NCBI RefSeq assembly: GCF_004139715.1
Contig: NZ_CP035544.1
Location: forward strand, 1,550,001-1,614,000
Reading direction: 5' to 3'
DNA length: 64,000 nucleotides
Source of the DNA: Muriicola soli
GTDB taxonomy: Bacteria > Bacteroidota > Bacteroidia > Flavobacteriales > Flavobacteriaceae
The notes under the pieces were generated by a model. That model ran no database searches and had not been told where the DNA came from. It saw nothing but the letters and a program-made list of their open reading frames with translations. Below, piece by piece: positions 35,311-44,713 of this stretch. The stretch's first letter is position 1, and every line of letters begins with the position of its first letter. The position numbers and the translations under genes are program-made.

Positions 35311-35713
35311 TGGTCGTGAGTTTACATTGGGAAATTAAGCGATCTTCTTCATCGGTAATCCTGATCTCCCACAACTGGGTAGTCCGGCCTTTGTGGAGGA
35401 TACTTGCTTTGGCATATACCCATCCTTCTTTGACGCTGCGAACGTGGTTAGCCGCTATTTCTATCCCCCGAACAAAAAAGGACTGGCCATCGAGAAAGAC
35501 GTACGATGCAGCAGAACCAACACTCTCTGCCAAAGCCACGGTGGCGCCTCCATGAAGCACCCCATCTGGCTGGTGCACCTTCGGGCTTACCGGCATCCTT
35601 GCGATAAGAAAGTTTTCACCTACATCTACATATTCAATCTCAAGAGTTTCCATCAGGGTGTTCTTTCTGATCTCATTACAGACCTGAAGGATTTTGGCTT
35701 TGTAATCGCTCAT
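35291..35713 (-). CDS. menI: Hotdog thioesterase, 1,4-dihydroxy-2-naphthoyl-CoA hydrolase type
   Basis: The 140-aa hotdog-fold protein has the block PDGVLHGGATVALAESVGS (about 46-64), in which HGG and the catalytic Glu of LAES match the YdiI/MenI subfamily. It would hydrolyse DHNA-CoA to DHNA, the step after MenB. Its position as first gene of menI-menF-menD strongly supports this over a generic PaaI thioesterase. A TAATTTTG element (35727-35734) lies upstream. Confidence 0.85.
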   Translation of the reverse strand: MSDYKAKILQVCNEIRKNTLMETLEIEYVDVGENFLIARMPVSPKVHQPDGVLHGGATVALAESVGSAASYVFLDGQSFFVRGIEIAANHVRSVKEGWVYAKASILHKGRTTQLWEIRITDEEDRLISQCKLTTIALPKK

Positions 35714-35726
35714 TTCAAATTTTTGA

Positions 35727-35734
35727 CAAAATTA
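35727..35734 (-). promoter_or_regulatory. Candidate -7 promoter element (TAATTTTG) for menI-menF-menD
   Basis: TAATTTTG on the minus strand lies 13 bases before the menI ATG and fits TAnnTTTG. The nearest TTG is too close (13 bases) to be a normal -33 element. Position at the head of the operon supports it. Confidence 0.45.
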
Positions 35735-35962
35735 AGCATTCTCGGATCAATAAGGCATTTGTAGCTTATTCCTATAGATTCTATAAGATTTACCTCTTAT
35801 CGGTGTAACACATTTACTTTTTTTTCGTCTTTTAAACAAATACCTAACTGATTATCCGAATAAAGCAAACATTGATTATTGAACTAACCGGAGGTTGATT
35901 CGATATTTAAACTACCCTGCGAAAATTCATTCTTATTCGATGGTAATCACAATAACAGTATT

Positions 35963-36670
35963 GTGAATGTTGAATTAGAGCGGCACAGGTATTACTTTGA
36001 AGTTTTCTTGAATAATCCACTATTCAAGGGCGTTCCCTCTGATTCTATAAAAGAACTACTCCGTTTATCACGGAGCCGCATTTGTACAAATCGCACCTGT
36101 GTGCTGGATACCAGGGACACCTCCCATCATTTCTTCTTCGTAATTACCGGAAAGCTTAAGGTCTATGTGTTTGACTCCAAGAATGACCGGCAGCTCACGC
36201 TTACACTATTGCTTTCTGACGATGTGTTTAGTGTGATGTCGTTGTTTGGCGGCTTAAAGCGCAAGGTCTATTACGAGACGCTCGAAAGGACAGAATTGCT
36301 TTATGTGCCGCTACCGGAAATGAAGAAATGGTTAATACAAAATCACGATTTTAGCTTGTCCCTGATGAAATACATGGCATATAAAATCCAAACCCTGGAA
36401 AAATCAGTGACCAATATTGTGATGGAGGATATTCCAACCCGACTTGCCAAATTGCTCTACAAGAACATGGATAAGAATACGGGTGTCATTGAGCATATCA
36501 ATGATCTATCCCATGACGAAATTGGCGCTTTAATCGGCACCACCAGATCTGTTGTAAACAGGCACATCAATGGTTTAAAAGATCAGGGGATATTGGAAGT
36601 GGGAAGGAAATATATGCGAATTACTTCTATTGAAGGCCTGAAACGAGAATTTCAACACAGCCGGGTCTGA
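35963..36670 (+). CDS. Crp/Fnr-family transcription regulator
   Basis: The 235-aa protein has a cyclic-nucleotide-binding-like beta barrel (about 15-125; FFVITGKLKVYVFDSK, LLLSDDVFSVMSLFGG) and a C-terminal winged helix (about 160-230; LSHDEIGALIGTTRSVVNRHINGLKDQGIL). It lacks the Fnr N-terminal Cys cluster; it has only Cys residues at RICTNRTC, so iron-sulfur sensing is uncertain. The start is a GTG; no ATG is in frame nearby. The effector is unknown. Two tandem secreted paralogues follow, and may be targets. Confidence 0.9.
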   Translation: MNVELERHRYYFEVFLNNPLFKGVPSDSIKELLRLSRSRICTNRTCVLDTRDTSHHFFFVITGKLKVYVFDSKNDRQLTLTLLLSDDVFSVMSLFGGLKRKVYYETLERTELLYVPLPEMKKWLIQNHDFSLSLMKYMAYKIQTLEKSVTNIVMEDIPTRLAKLLYKNMDKNTGVIEHINDLSHDEIGALIGTTRSVVNRHINGLKDQGILEVGRKYMRITSIEGLKREFQHSRV

Positions 36671-36702
36671 TTCCTTTTTTTCAATTCATAAAATAGTCTT
36701 AA

Positions 36703-36754
36703 AGTGTTACCTAGAGCACACTGAGGTATGTTGTAGTGACTGTACCTTAACACT
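36703..36754 (+). promoter_or_regulatory. Inverted repeat upstream of the secreted paralogue gene
   Basis: AGTGTTA (36703-36709) and TAACACT (36748-36754) are inverted repeats about 38 bases apart in the gap between the Crp/Fnr gene and the 36806 gene. They could be half-sites of an operator or the base of a long hairpin. I see no better signal, so this is tentative. Confidence 0.3.
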
Positions 36755-36805
36755 AATCAAAGTTTATAATATCCATCATCATGTCAATCAAAAAATCAAA
36801 ACACT

Positions 36806-37309
36806 ATGAGAACACTTCTTATCTTAGGTGTTACTGCATTCATCTGCAGTTTCACTACTGCCCAACAACTCTATAGAGCTCCCAGCACGGTAGATCTAAA
36901 GTTAATTACAGTTAGACCATTAAACATTTCCTACGTACATTCTGTGGTTGACGAGAGAATGCCCGAAGCGGTCACTAAACTCGAGAACAAGGCTGCCCGG
37001 TACAACATCACAGAGAATCCCATTTACGACGGAAACTTTGAGGCCTATGAGGTTATTTTTTCTCAGAATAACGGCACCATTATCGCCACCTATGATCAGC
37101 ACGGAAAAATCATACAGACCTCAGAGCGTTTTAAAAACATAACCTTACCCGCTTTTATCAGAAACAAAATCCACTCTGAAAATCCGGGTTGGACCATCCA
37201 CTCAGATCTGTACCTGGTCTCTTACTTTGGAAACAAGGAAGTGAAAAAGGTCTGTAAAATACAAATTCGGAAAGACGGTATGCGTAAAAACCTCAAGATT
37301 GAAATATAG
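36806..37309 (+). CDS. Secreted protein, tandem paralogue 1 (PepSY-like?)
   Basis: The 167-aa protein has a signal peptide (MRTLLILGVTAFICSFTTAQ) and a compact mixed fold. Shared landmarks with the next gene are PLNISYVHSVVDERMPEAV, FEAYEVIFSQNNGTIIATYD, FKNITLPAFIRNKIHSENPGW and IRKDGMRKNLKIE. The order of a strand pair, FxATYDxxGKI, a LP-containing helix and a final strand is reminiscent of PepSY-like (DUF2874) periplasmic proteins, an inference only. No Cys pair or catalytic motif is seen. It follows the Crp/Fnr gene by 135 nt. Confidence 0.75.
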   Translation: MRTLLILGVTAFICSFTTAQQLYRAPSTVDLKLITVRPLNISYVHSVVDERMPEAVTKLENKAARYNITENPIYDGNFEAYEVIFSQNNGTIIATYDQHGKIIQTSERFKNITLPAFIRNKIHSENPGWTIHSDLYLVSYFGNKEVKKVCKIQIRKDGMRKNLKIEI

Positions 37310-37407
37310 CAACACGGAACAATAATCAGTCTGTGATTGTTCATCAGCATGTAAGTAAGTTGAGATTGACCTCATTGCCAATTATTAATCATTTAAAATC
37401 ATTCATC

Positions 37408-37929
37408 ATGAAAAAAACAGTTCTAAGCCTAATTTTAATTAGCGTAGTTTGTATCGGCTTTGCTCAGGAAAATGAGCAGGCAATTGAATTGAAAGGTGTA
37501 ACGGTAAGTCCGTTAAACCTCGATTATGTATATACTGTTGTAGATAAAAACATGCCTATATCAGTACAGAAGTTAGAAAGAAAAGCAGCTCAGTTTGATG
37601 TAACCGAATTAGACATTTACAACGGCCAATTTGAAGCTTACGAAGTTTTCTTTGAGCAAAACAATGGCAGCATCATAGCTACTTACGATTCTGAGGGTAA
37701 GATCTTGCAATCTTATGAACGCTTCAAGGATATAACACTCCCCCTGGCTGTAAGGGAACATATTCATAAAGCTCATCCAGGCTGGACCATAAACAAGGAC
37801 ATTTATATAGTGTCCTATTATGACGACAGGGATGTTTCTAAAGTGGCCAAGGTTCAATTGATAAAAGACGGACTCAAGAAAAATTTGAAAGTTGATATCA
37901 ATGAGGTTTACCAATTGGCACAAAATTAA
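37408..37929 (+). CDS. Secreted protein, tandem paralogue 2 (PepSY-like?)
   Basis: The 173-aa protein begins MKKTVLSLILISVVCIGFAQ, a clear signal peptide, so the ATG at 37408 is used rather than an earlier in-frame ATG. It is clearly homologous to the preceding gene over the whole mature part (PLNLDYVYTVVDKNMPISV, FEAYEVFFEQNNGSIIATYD, ITLPLAVREHIHKAHPGW, VQLIKDGLKKNLKVD). The two probably arose by tandem duplication. Function unknown; envelope location likely. A hairpin terminator follows at 37972. Confidence 0.75.
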   Translation: MKKTVLSLILISVVCIGFAQENEQAIELKGVTVSPLNLDYVYTVVDKNMPISVQKLERKAAQFDVTELDIYNGQFEAYEVFFEQNNGSIIATYDSEGKILQSYERFKDITLPLAVREHIHKAHPGWTINKDIYIVSYYDDRDVSKVAKVQLIKDGLKKNLKVDINEVYQLAQN

Positions 37930-37971
37930 AAGTACAGCTATGCAATGAGGTAATATACTGTACGCCGATGG

Positions 37972-38005
37972 AAAAGCGCAAGATTTGACTTTTGCGCTTT
38001 TTTAT
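37972..38005 (+). terminator. Terminator after the tandem secreted genes
   Basis: AAAAGCGCAA pairs with TTGCGCTTTT around a GATTTGACT loop, ending in a run of T. It closes the 36806-37929 unit. Confidence 0.88.
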
Positions 38006-38065
38006 TTTAGACGAAAATGCTATTAATTTTACAGCAGAGGGCGATGTGTTTTTGTATTTTTAGGT

Positions 38066-38707
38066 ATGGATCTGACACAGAAAGACATCAGCTTTACGAA
38101 CCGAAAACCGTATGCCACTTTAAATAAGCTTCATTCCAAAACAAAGTATGTGTGGTTTGTTTTTCACGGAATGGGCTACCTGAGTAAATACTTCCTGAGA
38201 TATTTTAAAGATCTCAATCACGAAGAAAACTACCTTATAGCGCCTCAGGCACCTTCTAAGTATTACATGAATGGAGAATTTAAACACGTGGGCGCAAGCT
38301 GGCTAACCAAGGAAGACACGGAAATGGAAATTGACAATATTATGGAATACCTCGACGCTGTTCTGCAACAAGAGGCGTTACCTGAAAATGTCAAATTGGT
38401 GATCTTCGGGTACTCACAGGGAGTATCTATTGCGATGCGATGGGTGGCGAGAAAAAAAATAGTTTGTAGTCATTTGATCTTGTATGCGGGCGGTATGCCC
38501 AACGAGCTGAAAGTTCATGATTTAAGCCATCTCCGTGAATCCACCCAAATACGATTTTTTGTAGGGAAACACGATGAGTACATAACACCAGCGCGATGGG
38601 ATGCAGAAAAAAGGAAAATTGAGCATCTTTTTCAAGGCAAGGCTGCTATTGAAATTTTTGTTGGCGGGCATGAAGTAAAAAACGAAATCATCAAAAAGTT
38701 ACCGTGA
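38066..38707 (+). CDS. Alpha/beta-hydrolase, phospholipase/carboxylesterase type
   Basis: The 213-aa cytoplasmic protein has the oxyanion segment WFVFHGMGYLSKYF (about 31-44), the nucleophile elbow FGYSQGVSIAMRW (Ser near 114), Asp in FVGKHDEYITPA and His in VGGHEV at the end. This is the short esterase/lysophospholipase-like (YpfH-like) group. The substrate is unknown. Its stop overlaps the next gene by 4 nt (GTGA), so the two are translated together. Confidence 0.87.
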   Translation: MDLTQKDISFTNRKPYATLNKLHSKTKYVWFVFHGMGYLSKYFLRYFKDLNHEENYLIAPQAPSKYYMNGEFKHVGASWLTKEDTEMEIDNIMEYLDAVLQQEALPENVKLVIFGYSQGVSIAMRWVARKKIVCSHLILYAGGMPNELKVHDLSHLRESTQIRFFVGKHDEYITPARWDAEKRKIEHLFQGKAAIEIFVGGHEVKNEIIKKLP

Positions 38708-39285
38708 ACCTGAACAAAATTAGCCTGGAAAATAAACGGGTAAAGCTCATACCCCTGTCAGAAGACCATCTAGAGCAACTTTTGCCAATAGCAATAGAAC
38801 CAGGCCTTATCCGGTATTCACCTTCAGTGATCCATTCAGAAGCTGCCTTATCTGCCTATATTAAAAATGCCCTGGAACAGCGGGATAAAAGGCTGGCTAT
38901 TCCCTTTCTTGTGATTGATAATAAATCTGCAGCCACGGCCGGTTGTACACGATATATGCATATCGATTGGACTAACAAGGTCCTTCATATTGGGGCTACC
39001 TGGCTGGGACGAAAATTTCACGGGAGCGGCCTCAATACTCATATGAAGAGTCTGATGATTGATTACGCTTTTCAAGTATTGAAATTTGAAAAGGTTGAAT
39101 TCCGAATTGATGAGAGAAATCTTCGTTCCAGGAAGGCTGTGGAAAAACTAGGCGCCGAACTTGAAGGCATCTTGTTAAAAAATGTTTATCTCTCTGATGG
39201 TTTTAAACGAAATACATGCTGTTATGGTCTGTTCCCGGAGTCCTGGGAAGAAATTAAACCTAAGCTGTTCAGCACATCCAAATAA
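38704..39285 (+). CDS. GNAT-family acetyltransferase, RimJ/RimL type
   Basis: The 193-aa protein has ISLENKRVKLIPLSEDHLEQL at the start, a beta4 with VLHIGATWLGRKFHGSGLNTHMK (acetyl-CoA loop, H-G-S-G-L-N), and FEKVEFRIDERNLRSRKAVEKLGAELEG (typical RimJ-like motif B). Substrate unknown. It starts with GTG overlapping the esterase stop by 4 nt. These may act on the same or unrelated substrates. Confidence 0.88.
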   Translation: MNLNKISLENKRVKLIPLSEDHLEQLLPIAIEPGLIRYSPSVIHSEAALSAYIKNALEQRDKRLAIPFLVIDNKSAATAGCTRYMHIDWTNKVLHIGATWLGRKFHGSGLNTHMKSLMIDYAFQVLKFEKVEFRIDERNLRSRKAVEKLGAELEGILLKNVYLSDGFKRNTCCYGLFPESWEEIKPKLFSTSK

Positions 39286-39414
39286 TGATCTGAAAAAGCG
39301 TTAGCTCTCTGCCCAAATTAAACCCTTGTTGCAAGCAATAAACCCCCGTCTATGGCGTTCTAAAAGTCCAACAACGCTGTTCACATTTTTAAATAAATCC
39401 CCAGAATCCTACTT

Positions 39415-40122
39415 ATGAAAATTTGCGCCGTCCTTGCACTTGCCTTACTTGCTTTCACCAGTGTATCAGCCAATTGTAACAATGCCTATGCCTCCGCAGC
39501 TTACAGTTTGTCTCATGCGAAAAAATCAATGGGGGCAAATAACTTTGAACACCAGCAATATTATGCAGAAAGGGCGTTGACTGCCTTTGAAAAAGCAAAG
39601 GCACAAAATGAAAATTGTGGTTGCCAGAAGGCCACTGATCCTATTCTGGACGGAATTGAAAATTTGGAAACAGCCTTAAAACAAGAGAAGTGGGAAATGG
39701 GTCGTTTCTACACTAAAAAAGCCCTTGAAAATGCAGAACAGCTTCTGGGAAATCTGGATATATGCACTATAGGAATCACAAATGAAGAAAATCCTGAGTC
39801 CTCTGAGAAGGTCCCGCCCGTAATAGAGGATTTGACTTCTACTCCTGAGGAAAGTGTATCGGAGGAGTGGGAAATTAAGAAAAATTATCAGCAGCAGGCA
39901 GAAGCCGAACTGGCCGAATTGGAAAAATCGATTCGGGAACTCGTCACCTTATTTCAATGTGATAAGGCCAAACAAATTCTCAATTCACGAAAAGTAAAGA
40001 CAGAAGAAGAGCTCAGGGTCGAAAGCCTCAAAACACTTAGGGCGTTTTATGTGTCCCAGACAATAGCCATTCACAACAAGGCTCTTTTTGCGATGATAGA
40101 GTGCTCCAAGAAATTAGAATAA
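39415..40122 (+). CDS. Hypothetical secreted helical protein
   Basis: I do not recognise a characterised family. The 235-aa protein has a signal peptide (MKICAVLALALLAFTSVSA) and is mostly alpha-helical and charged. There are repeated Ala/Lys/Glu-rich helices (AERALTAFEKAKAQNENCGC, YTKKALENAEQLL, QQAEAELAELEKSIREL) and several Cys residues (NCNNA, NCGCQ, LDICT, FQCDKA, IECSK) that could form disulfides in the periplasm. The gene converges with 40137-41084 with a 14-nt gap and no visible terminator. Confidence 0.72.
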   Translation: MKICAVLALALLAFTSVSANCNNAYASAAYSLSHAKKSMGANNFEHQQYYAERALTAFEKAKAQNENCGCQKATDPILDGIENLETALKQEKWEMGRFYTKKALENAEQLLGNLDICTIGITNEENPESSEKVPPVIEDLTSTPEESVSEEWEIKKNYQQQAEAELAELEKSIRELVTLFQCDKAKQILNSRKVKTEEELRVESLKTLRAFYVSQTIAIHNKALFAMIECSKKLE

Positions 40123-40136
40123 CCTCACAACCCCTT

Positions 40137-41084
40137 TCAGCCCTCGCCATCTGTTTCAGGAGGATCGTCCTTGTAGTAAGTAATCCTGCGTGTTGTGTAT
40201 TGATTGTCAGGTGTGATGATCATTTTGATCCAGTTGGAAGGCTCGTGACCATCAAATTGATAAATATACTCCTGCTTTTTTTCGCTGTTGTTCGTTTTCT
40301 GGATTTTGGTCTTTAAAAATCCTTGCTCCTCGTAAATGTAGCTGACTTCGCCAGATTTGGCAAATCCGGATTTCTCCTCGTCATAATCAAAATTTATTTC
40401 CCTGAGCGTTCTCCCCAAAGTATCCTTAAATGATTCGGTAGCTTTATAAGGTTCTCCTTTTAAATATTTCTTTTCCAGTTCTACCCGAAGTAATTGCCCC
40501 TTTACTTCCTTCTCAGCAGTCCGAAGTGAATGTTCAGTAATTCCATTCACATTGATGGTTTTGGTGATTTCCCCCCTCAAGGTATCATAAGTGATCTGGG
40601 TATCGTCTATTCCTTCATTTGTGGTTCGTATTACAGCAATTAGATTTCCGGTGGTATCGTATTTATATTGAAATTGATCGAGGAATTCTCTTTGGTAAGA
40701 ATACACACTTTCTTTTACCACCTTGTTGAGTAAGGTGTCGATAGAATAAACATGAGCAAGAGAAGTTTGCCGGTCCAGACTGTCCTCCCGGTAATTTTCA
40801 AGGCGTTTTTCTTTCAATAGGCCCCTGGAATATTTGTAATAACTAATATCGTAATCGGTATCGCTGTAAATGGTGGTTACTTTGGTCAATAGTCCTTTAC
40901 GGTCGAATTCAAAAGCTTCCTTCCCGTAATCGGTGATCACCAGGCATGACTTTACCTGTCCGAGAAGGTCAAAATCTTCTGTGGTAAATACCCGGGGTTC
41001 CTGACCAAATGCAGAACACACCACAAAAGCCAGGAATACTATCTGTATTTTCAAAAAAGTATTAATTAGGTAGTCCTTTATCAT
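40137..41084 (-). CDS. Secreted YD/RHS-repeat-like protein
   Basis: The 315-aa protein has a signal peptide (to about FGQEP) and then short beta repeats of the form FEFDRKGLLTKVTTIYSDTDYD, YSYQREFLDQFQYKYDTTGN, RTLREINFDYDEEK and VSYIYEEQGFLKTKIQ. The Tyr-Asp/Gly patterns resemble YD (RHS) repeats or the WG/toxin-shell type, though the protein is much too short for a toxin. No C-terminal toxin or secretion tag is seen. A TAATTTTG -7 element (41090-41097) lies so close to the ATG that the message could be leaderless. Confidence 0.7.
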   Translation of the reverse strand: MIKDYLINTFLKIQIVFLAFVVCSAFGQEPRVFTTEDFDLLGQVKSCLVITDYGKEAFEFDRKGLLTKVTTIYSDTDYDISYYKYSRGLLKEKRLENYREDSLDRQTSLAHVYSIDTLLNKVVKESVYSYQREFLDQFQYKYDTTGNLIAVIRTTNEGIDDTQITYDTLRGEITKTINVNGITEHSLRTAEKEVKGQLLRVELEKKYLKGEPYKATESFKDTLGRTLREINFDYDEEKSGFAKSGEVSYIYEEQGFLKTKIQKTNNSEKKQEYIYQFDGHEPSNWIKMIITPDNQYTTRRITYYKDDPPETDGEG

Positions 41085-41089
41085 CGATT

Positions 41090-41097
41090 CAAAATTA
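41090..41097 (-). promoter_or_regulatory. Candidate -7 promoter element (TAATTTTG), near-leaderless
   Basis: TAATTTTG on the minus strand sits 5 bases before the ATG of the 40137-41084 gene; a TTG about 22 bases further up would be the -33 element. Transcription would then start at or very near the start codon. Confidence 0.45.
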
Positions 41098-41138
41098 CGG
41101 CTTCTTTGTACAATGAAAACAATTTACGTGCCGAAAAA

Positions 41139-41168
41139 AAAAAGAGGTAGCGTAAACTACCTCTTTTT
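41139..41168 (-). terminator. Terminator of dnaK
   Basis: AAAAAGAGGTAG pairs with CTACCTCTTTTT around a CGTAAA loop, 19 bases past the dnaK stop. The flanking A and T runs let it work in both directions. Confidence 0.92.
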
Positions 41169-41186
41169 CATATAGAATATACAATC

Positions 41187-43094
41187 CTATTTTACTTCCT
41201 CAAAATCAACGTCTTCTACATTATCACCTTCTTTAGTACTGTCTTCAGCTGCGGCTTCACCTTGAGCTGATGGCTCACCTTCCTGAGCAGCCGCCTGGGC
41301 TTTGTACATTTCCTCAGAAGCTACTTTCCAGGCTTCATTGATCTTCTCGAGTGCAGGTGTTACCAGAGCGATGTCTTTGCTCTCGTAGGCCTTTTTCAAT
41401 TCCTCGAGTGCTTCTTCGATGGGTTTCTTCTTATCGTCAGACAATTTATCCCCGAATTCAGACAATTGCTTTTCGGTCTGGAAAATCATTGCATCCGCCT
41501 CATTGAGTTTATCTGCTGTTTCCTTAGCTTTCTTATCTGCATCTGCATTGGCTTCTGCCTCGGCTTTCATCTTTTCGATTTCCTCTTCGGTAAGTCCTGA
41601 AGAAGCTTCGATACGGATATCCTGAGTTTTATTAGTCGCCTTATCTGTAGCAGACACTTTGATAATTCCGTTAGCGTCAATATCAAAAGTTACTTCAATC
41701 TGAGGAGTACCTCTGGGTGCAGGTGGTATTCCATCGAGGTGGAACCGTCCTATCGTTTTATTGTCAGCAGCCATTGGCCTTTCTCCTTGAAGTACATGGA
41801 TCTCAACTGATGGCTGATTGTCAGCCGCGGTTGAAAAGATCTGTGACTTCTTGGTAGGAATGGTCGTATTTGCTTCTATCAACTTCGTCATTACGCCTCC
41901 CATGGTTTCAATTCCAAGAGATAAAGGAGTAACGTCCAGGAGCAGAACATCTTTTACATCTCCTGTCAATACCCCTCCTTGTATTGCAGCACCTACGGCT
42001 ACAACCTCATCGGGATTCACACCTTTGGAAGGTTTCTTTCCAAAGAATTTTTCAACAGCTTCCTGTACGGCTGGAATCCTTGTTGATCCTCCAACTAAAA
42101 TAATCTCATCGATATCACTTTTAGAGAGGCCGGCCGATTTCAATGCCGTTTGACAGGGTTCTATGGTCCTTTTTACAAGGTCGGCGATCAATTGCTCGAA
42201 CTTGGCCCTCGTGAGTGTTCTTACCAAGTGTTTTGGTCCGGATGCAGTGGCAGTTACATAAGGCAAGTTAATCTCGGTCTGGGTAGAACTAGACAACTCG
42301 ATCTTTGCCTTTTCTGCAGCTTCCCTCAAACGCTGAAGAGCCATAGGGTCTTTTCTTAGATCTATACCTTCTTCTTTGTTAAACTCGTCGGCTAGCCAAT
42401 CGATTACTTTCTGGTCCACATCATCTCCCCCTAAATGGGTGTCACCATCGGTAGATAATACTTCAAATACCCCATCACCCAATTCCAGGATGGATACGTC
42501 ATGTGTTCCCCCTCCAAAGTCAAAAACAACAATCTTCTGATCTTTGTGTTTCTTGTCTAAACCATAAGCCAGTGATGCTGCGGTAGGTTCGTTGATGATC
42601 CTTTCTACTTTTAAACCTGCGATCTCTCCGGCTTCTTTTGTAGCCTGACGCTGTGCGTCGTTAAAGTAGGCGGGGACTGTAATTACAGCTCTGCTTACCG
42701 ACTGCCCCAGATAGTCTTCGGCTGTCTTCTTCATTTTCTGAAGGATCATTGCAGACAACTCCTGCGGCGTGTACAAACGCCCGTCAATATCCACTCGAGG
42801 GGTATCATTGTCCCCTTTCTGAACTTTATACGGTACTCTTTCTGCTTCTTTTTTGGATTCTGAGTATTTGTTTCCCATAAACCTCTTGATGGAGTAAATG
42901 GTCTTGTGGGGATTGGTCACTGCCTGTCTTTTGGCAGGATCACCCACTTTTATCTCTCCACCTTCAACAAAGGCTATAACAGACGGCGTAGTCCGTTTCC
43001 CCTCGGCATTAGGAATCACAACAGGCTCGTTTCCCTCCATTACGGAAACACACGAGTTGGTTGTACCCAGGTCTATCCCAATAATTTTGCTCAT
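41187..43094 (-). CDS. dnaK: Molecular chaperone DnaK (Hsp70)
   Basis: The 635-aa cytoplasmic chaperone begins [18 protein letters not shown], the Hsp70 ATPase signature. Other marks are [17 protein letters not shown] (signature 2, GGGTHDVS), [18 protein letters not shown] (signature 3), the inter-domain linker [15 protein letters not shown] and an acidic C-terminus ending [10 protein letters not shown]. The ATG at 43092-43094 is used; the longer open frame to 43160 runs over a promoter element. DnaK works with DnaJ and GrpE, which are not in the window. A terminator follows. Confidence 0.98.
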   Translation of the reverse strand: MSKIIGIDLGTTNSCVSVMEGNEPVVIPNAEGKRTTPSVIAFVEGGEIKVGDPAKRQAVTNPHKTIYSIKRFMGNKYSESKKEAERVPYKVQKGDNDTPRVDIDGRLYTPQELSAMILQKMKKTAEDYLGQSVSRAVITVPAYFNDAQRQATKEAGEIAGLKVERIINEPTAASLAYGLDKKHKDQKIVVFDFGGGTHDVSILELGDGVFEVLSTDGDTHLGGDDVDQKVIDWLADEFNKEEGIDLRKDPMALQRLREAAEKAKIELSSSTQTEINLPYVTATASGPKHLVRTLTRAKFEQLIADLVKRTIEPCQTALKSAGLSKSDIDEIILVGGSTRIPAVQEAVEKFFGKKPSKGVNPDEVVAVGAAIQGGVLTGDVKDVLLLDVTPLSLGIETMGGVMTKLIEANTTIPTKKSQIFSTAADNQPSVEIHVLQGERPMAADNKTIGRFHLDGIPPAPRGTPQIEVTFDIDANGIIKVSATDKATNKTQDIRIEASSGLTEEEIEKMKAEAEANADADKKAKETADKLNEADAMIFQTEKQLSEFGDKLSDDKKKPIEEALEELKKAYESKDIALVTPALEKINEAWKVASEEMYKAQAAAQEGEPSAQGEAAAEDSTKEGDNVEDVDFEEVK

Positions 43095-43145
43095 CTTATC
43101 TTTTTTAATATTAATGTTTTCGTTTCTATTCGCTCTCTTAAATGT

Positions 43146-43153
43146 CAAACATA
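43146..43153 (-). promoter_or_regulatory. Promoter -7 element of dnaK (TATGTTTG)
   Basis: TATGTTTG on the minus strand matches TAnnTTTG about 50 bases before the dnaK ATG. The expected -33 position lacks a perfect TTG. It supports the shorter dnaK start. Confidence 0.55.
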
Positions 43154-43269
43154 GTGCCAACCCAGAGAAACTGACAGGTTGTCACATACTTAAGGTAGAA
43201 AGGTGTTATTGATTTCGATTACACTTCTGAGATAGAGGGTAACTTGGGCGTTAGGGAGTGAAAACTTCC

Positions 43270-43728
43270 TTAGTTCTCACATCCTTCTTTTCTTCGGGTA
43301 TCAATGATGTAAAGTATTTTCCAATCTTCTTCTGCTTTAAACAGTTGAAAGGAATTGACACCGCAATGGCTTAAACTGCCATTGATCCGGAATTCATAGG
43401 GCGTCCAGGCCTGAGCCATATTATTATCTACCCTCACCGAGATGGAAAGCAAACGTTCCTGAAATTGCACTGAATCTGGGATAGAGACTATTGATTGTAC
43501 AAATCTTTCAAAGGGCACAGTCACTACGCTGTCGAGCCCAGCCGCGGACTTCCCTATAGTTTGCATTCTGATCCCTGGAGAAACTTTATCCACAAGCTGA
43601 GCGGAATCACGAGAGTGAAATGCCTCAAAAAAATCTTTAACCGTCTTTTTAACTGATTCTTCCGGACTTTGCTGTGCCGATCCGATCGTGATTGCAAACA
43701 GAAATAAGAGAACTAGGTAGTTTTTCAT
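43270..43728 (-). CDS. Secreted NTF2/SnoaL-like protein
   Basis: The 152-aa protein has a signal peptide (MKNYLVLLFLFAITIGSAQ) followed by a nuclear-transport-factor-2-like cone fold (KKTVKDFFEAFHSRDSAQLV, VDNNMAQAWTPYEFRI, CGVNSFQLFKAEEDWKILYI). This is the DUF4440-like layout. Such proteins are common and can bind small ligands or act as enzymes; no catalytic residues are obvious. It lies between dnaK and panB. Confidence 0.82.
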   Translation of the reverse strand: MKNYLVLLFLFAITIGSAQQSPEESVKKTVKDFFEAFHSRDSAQLVDKVSPGIRMQTIGKSAAGLDSVVTVPFERFVQSIVSIPDSVQFQERLLSISVRVDNNMAQAWTPYEFRINGSLSHCGVNSFQLFKAEEDWKILYIIDTRRKEGCEN

Positions 43729-43845
43729 ATCATTTAGGAGTTTCCGGTCATTTTGATCTAATGTACATAATTATGTAAAACCTAAAGAGCAGCCCCATGT
43801 CTAATTGGTCATTTCTCCTTACATTTAACGCGCAAACTAACTATT

Positions 43846-44664
43846 ATGTCTGTCGCTAAAAAAGAGTACAAAAGAGTCACCGTGAAGTCACTGGTTGACA
43901 TGAAAAAACAGGGCGAGAAAATTTCCATGCTCACGGCTTATGATTATTCCATGGCCAAAATCGTCGATGCCGCTCAGGTAGATGTCATTCTCGTGGGGGA
44001 TTCGGCCAGCAACGTAATGGCGGGGCATGAAACTACCCTTCCCATTACCCTAGACCAGATGATCTATCATGCCTCCTCTGTAATTAGAGCTGTTGAAAGA
44101 GCTCTGGTTGTGGTAGACCTCCCCTTTGGAAGCTATCAGAGCGATCCTAAAGAGGCCTTGCGTTCGGCCATTCGAATCATGAAGGAAAGCGGGGCACATG
44201 CCGTTAAACTAGAAGGTGGGGAAGAGATTAAAGAATCAGTAAAGCGCATCCTTAATGCCGGTATTCCGGTGATGGGGCATCTCGGATTAACCCCTCAATC
44301 GATATATAAATTCGGGACGTATACCGTAAGGGCCAAGGAAGAAGAAGAGGCTGAAAAATTAATGGATGACGCCAAATTGCTCGAGAAGATGGGGTGCTTT
44401 TCAATTGTCCTTGAAAAAATCCCCGCTACCCTCACGAAAAAAGTTTCGGAGAGCATTTCTATCCCCACCATAGGCATTGGGGGTGGCAGGCATGCAGACG
44501 GCCAGGTATTGGTCATACATGACTTGTTGGGAATGACACATGAATTCAATCCCAGGTTTCTAAGGAGATATATGAACCTGTACGAAGAAATGAGCGAGGC
44601 GATTTCCAATTATGTGAAAGACGTAAAAACCCGCGACTTTCCCAGTGAGGAAGAGCAATATTGA
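43846..44664 (+). CDS. panB: 3-Methyl-2-oxobutanoate hydroxymethyltransferase
   Basis: The 272-aa enzyme adds a hydroxymethyl group from methylene-THF to 2-oxoisovalerate, the first committed step of pantothenate (CoA) synthesis. Marks: [20 protein letters not shown] (about 25-44), [19 protein letters not shown] (metal-binding Asp, about 47-65), [28 protein letters not shown] and [10 protein letters not shown]. It uses a valine-pathway intermediate, though the leucine genes are 3 kb away and not adjacent. Followed by an RluA-type synthase. Confidence 0.96.
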   Translation: MSVAKKEYKRVTVKSLVDMKKQGEKISMLTAYDYSMAKIVDAAQVDVILVGDSASNVMAGHETTLPITLDQMIYHASSVIRAVERALVVVDLPFGSYQSDPKEALRSAIRIMKESGAHAVKLEGGEEIKESVKRILNAGIPVMGHLGLTPQSIYKFGTYTVRAKEEEEAEKLMDDAKLLEKMGCFSIVLEKIPATLTKKVSESISIPTIGIGGGRHADGQVLVIHDLLGMTHEFNPRFLRRYMNLYEEMSEAISNYVKDVKTRDFPSEEEQY

Positions 44665-44713
44665 ATTCCCTTGTTTAAATTCTCATACACTCGTCTTGTA
44701 AATTCTTTTTGCT

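Noticed and set aside
40137-41084. RHS/YD-repeat toxin
   Set aside because: Repeats are few, the protein is 315 aa, and no toxin tip or immunity gene is present.
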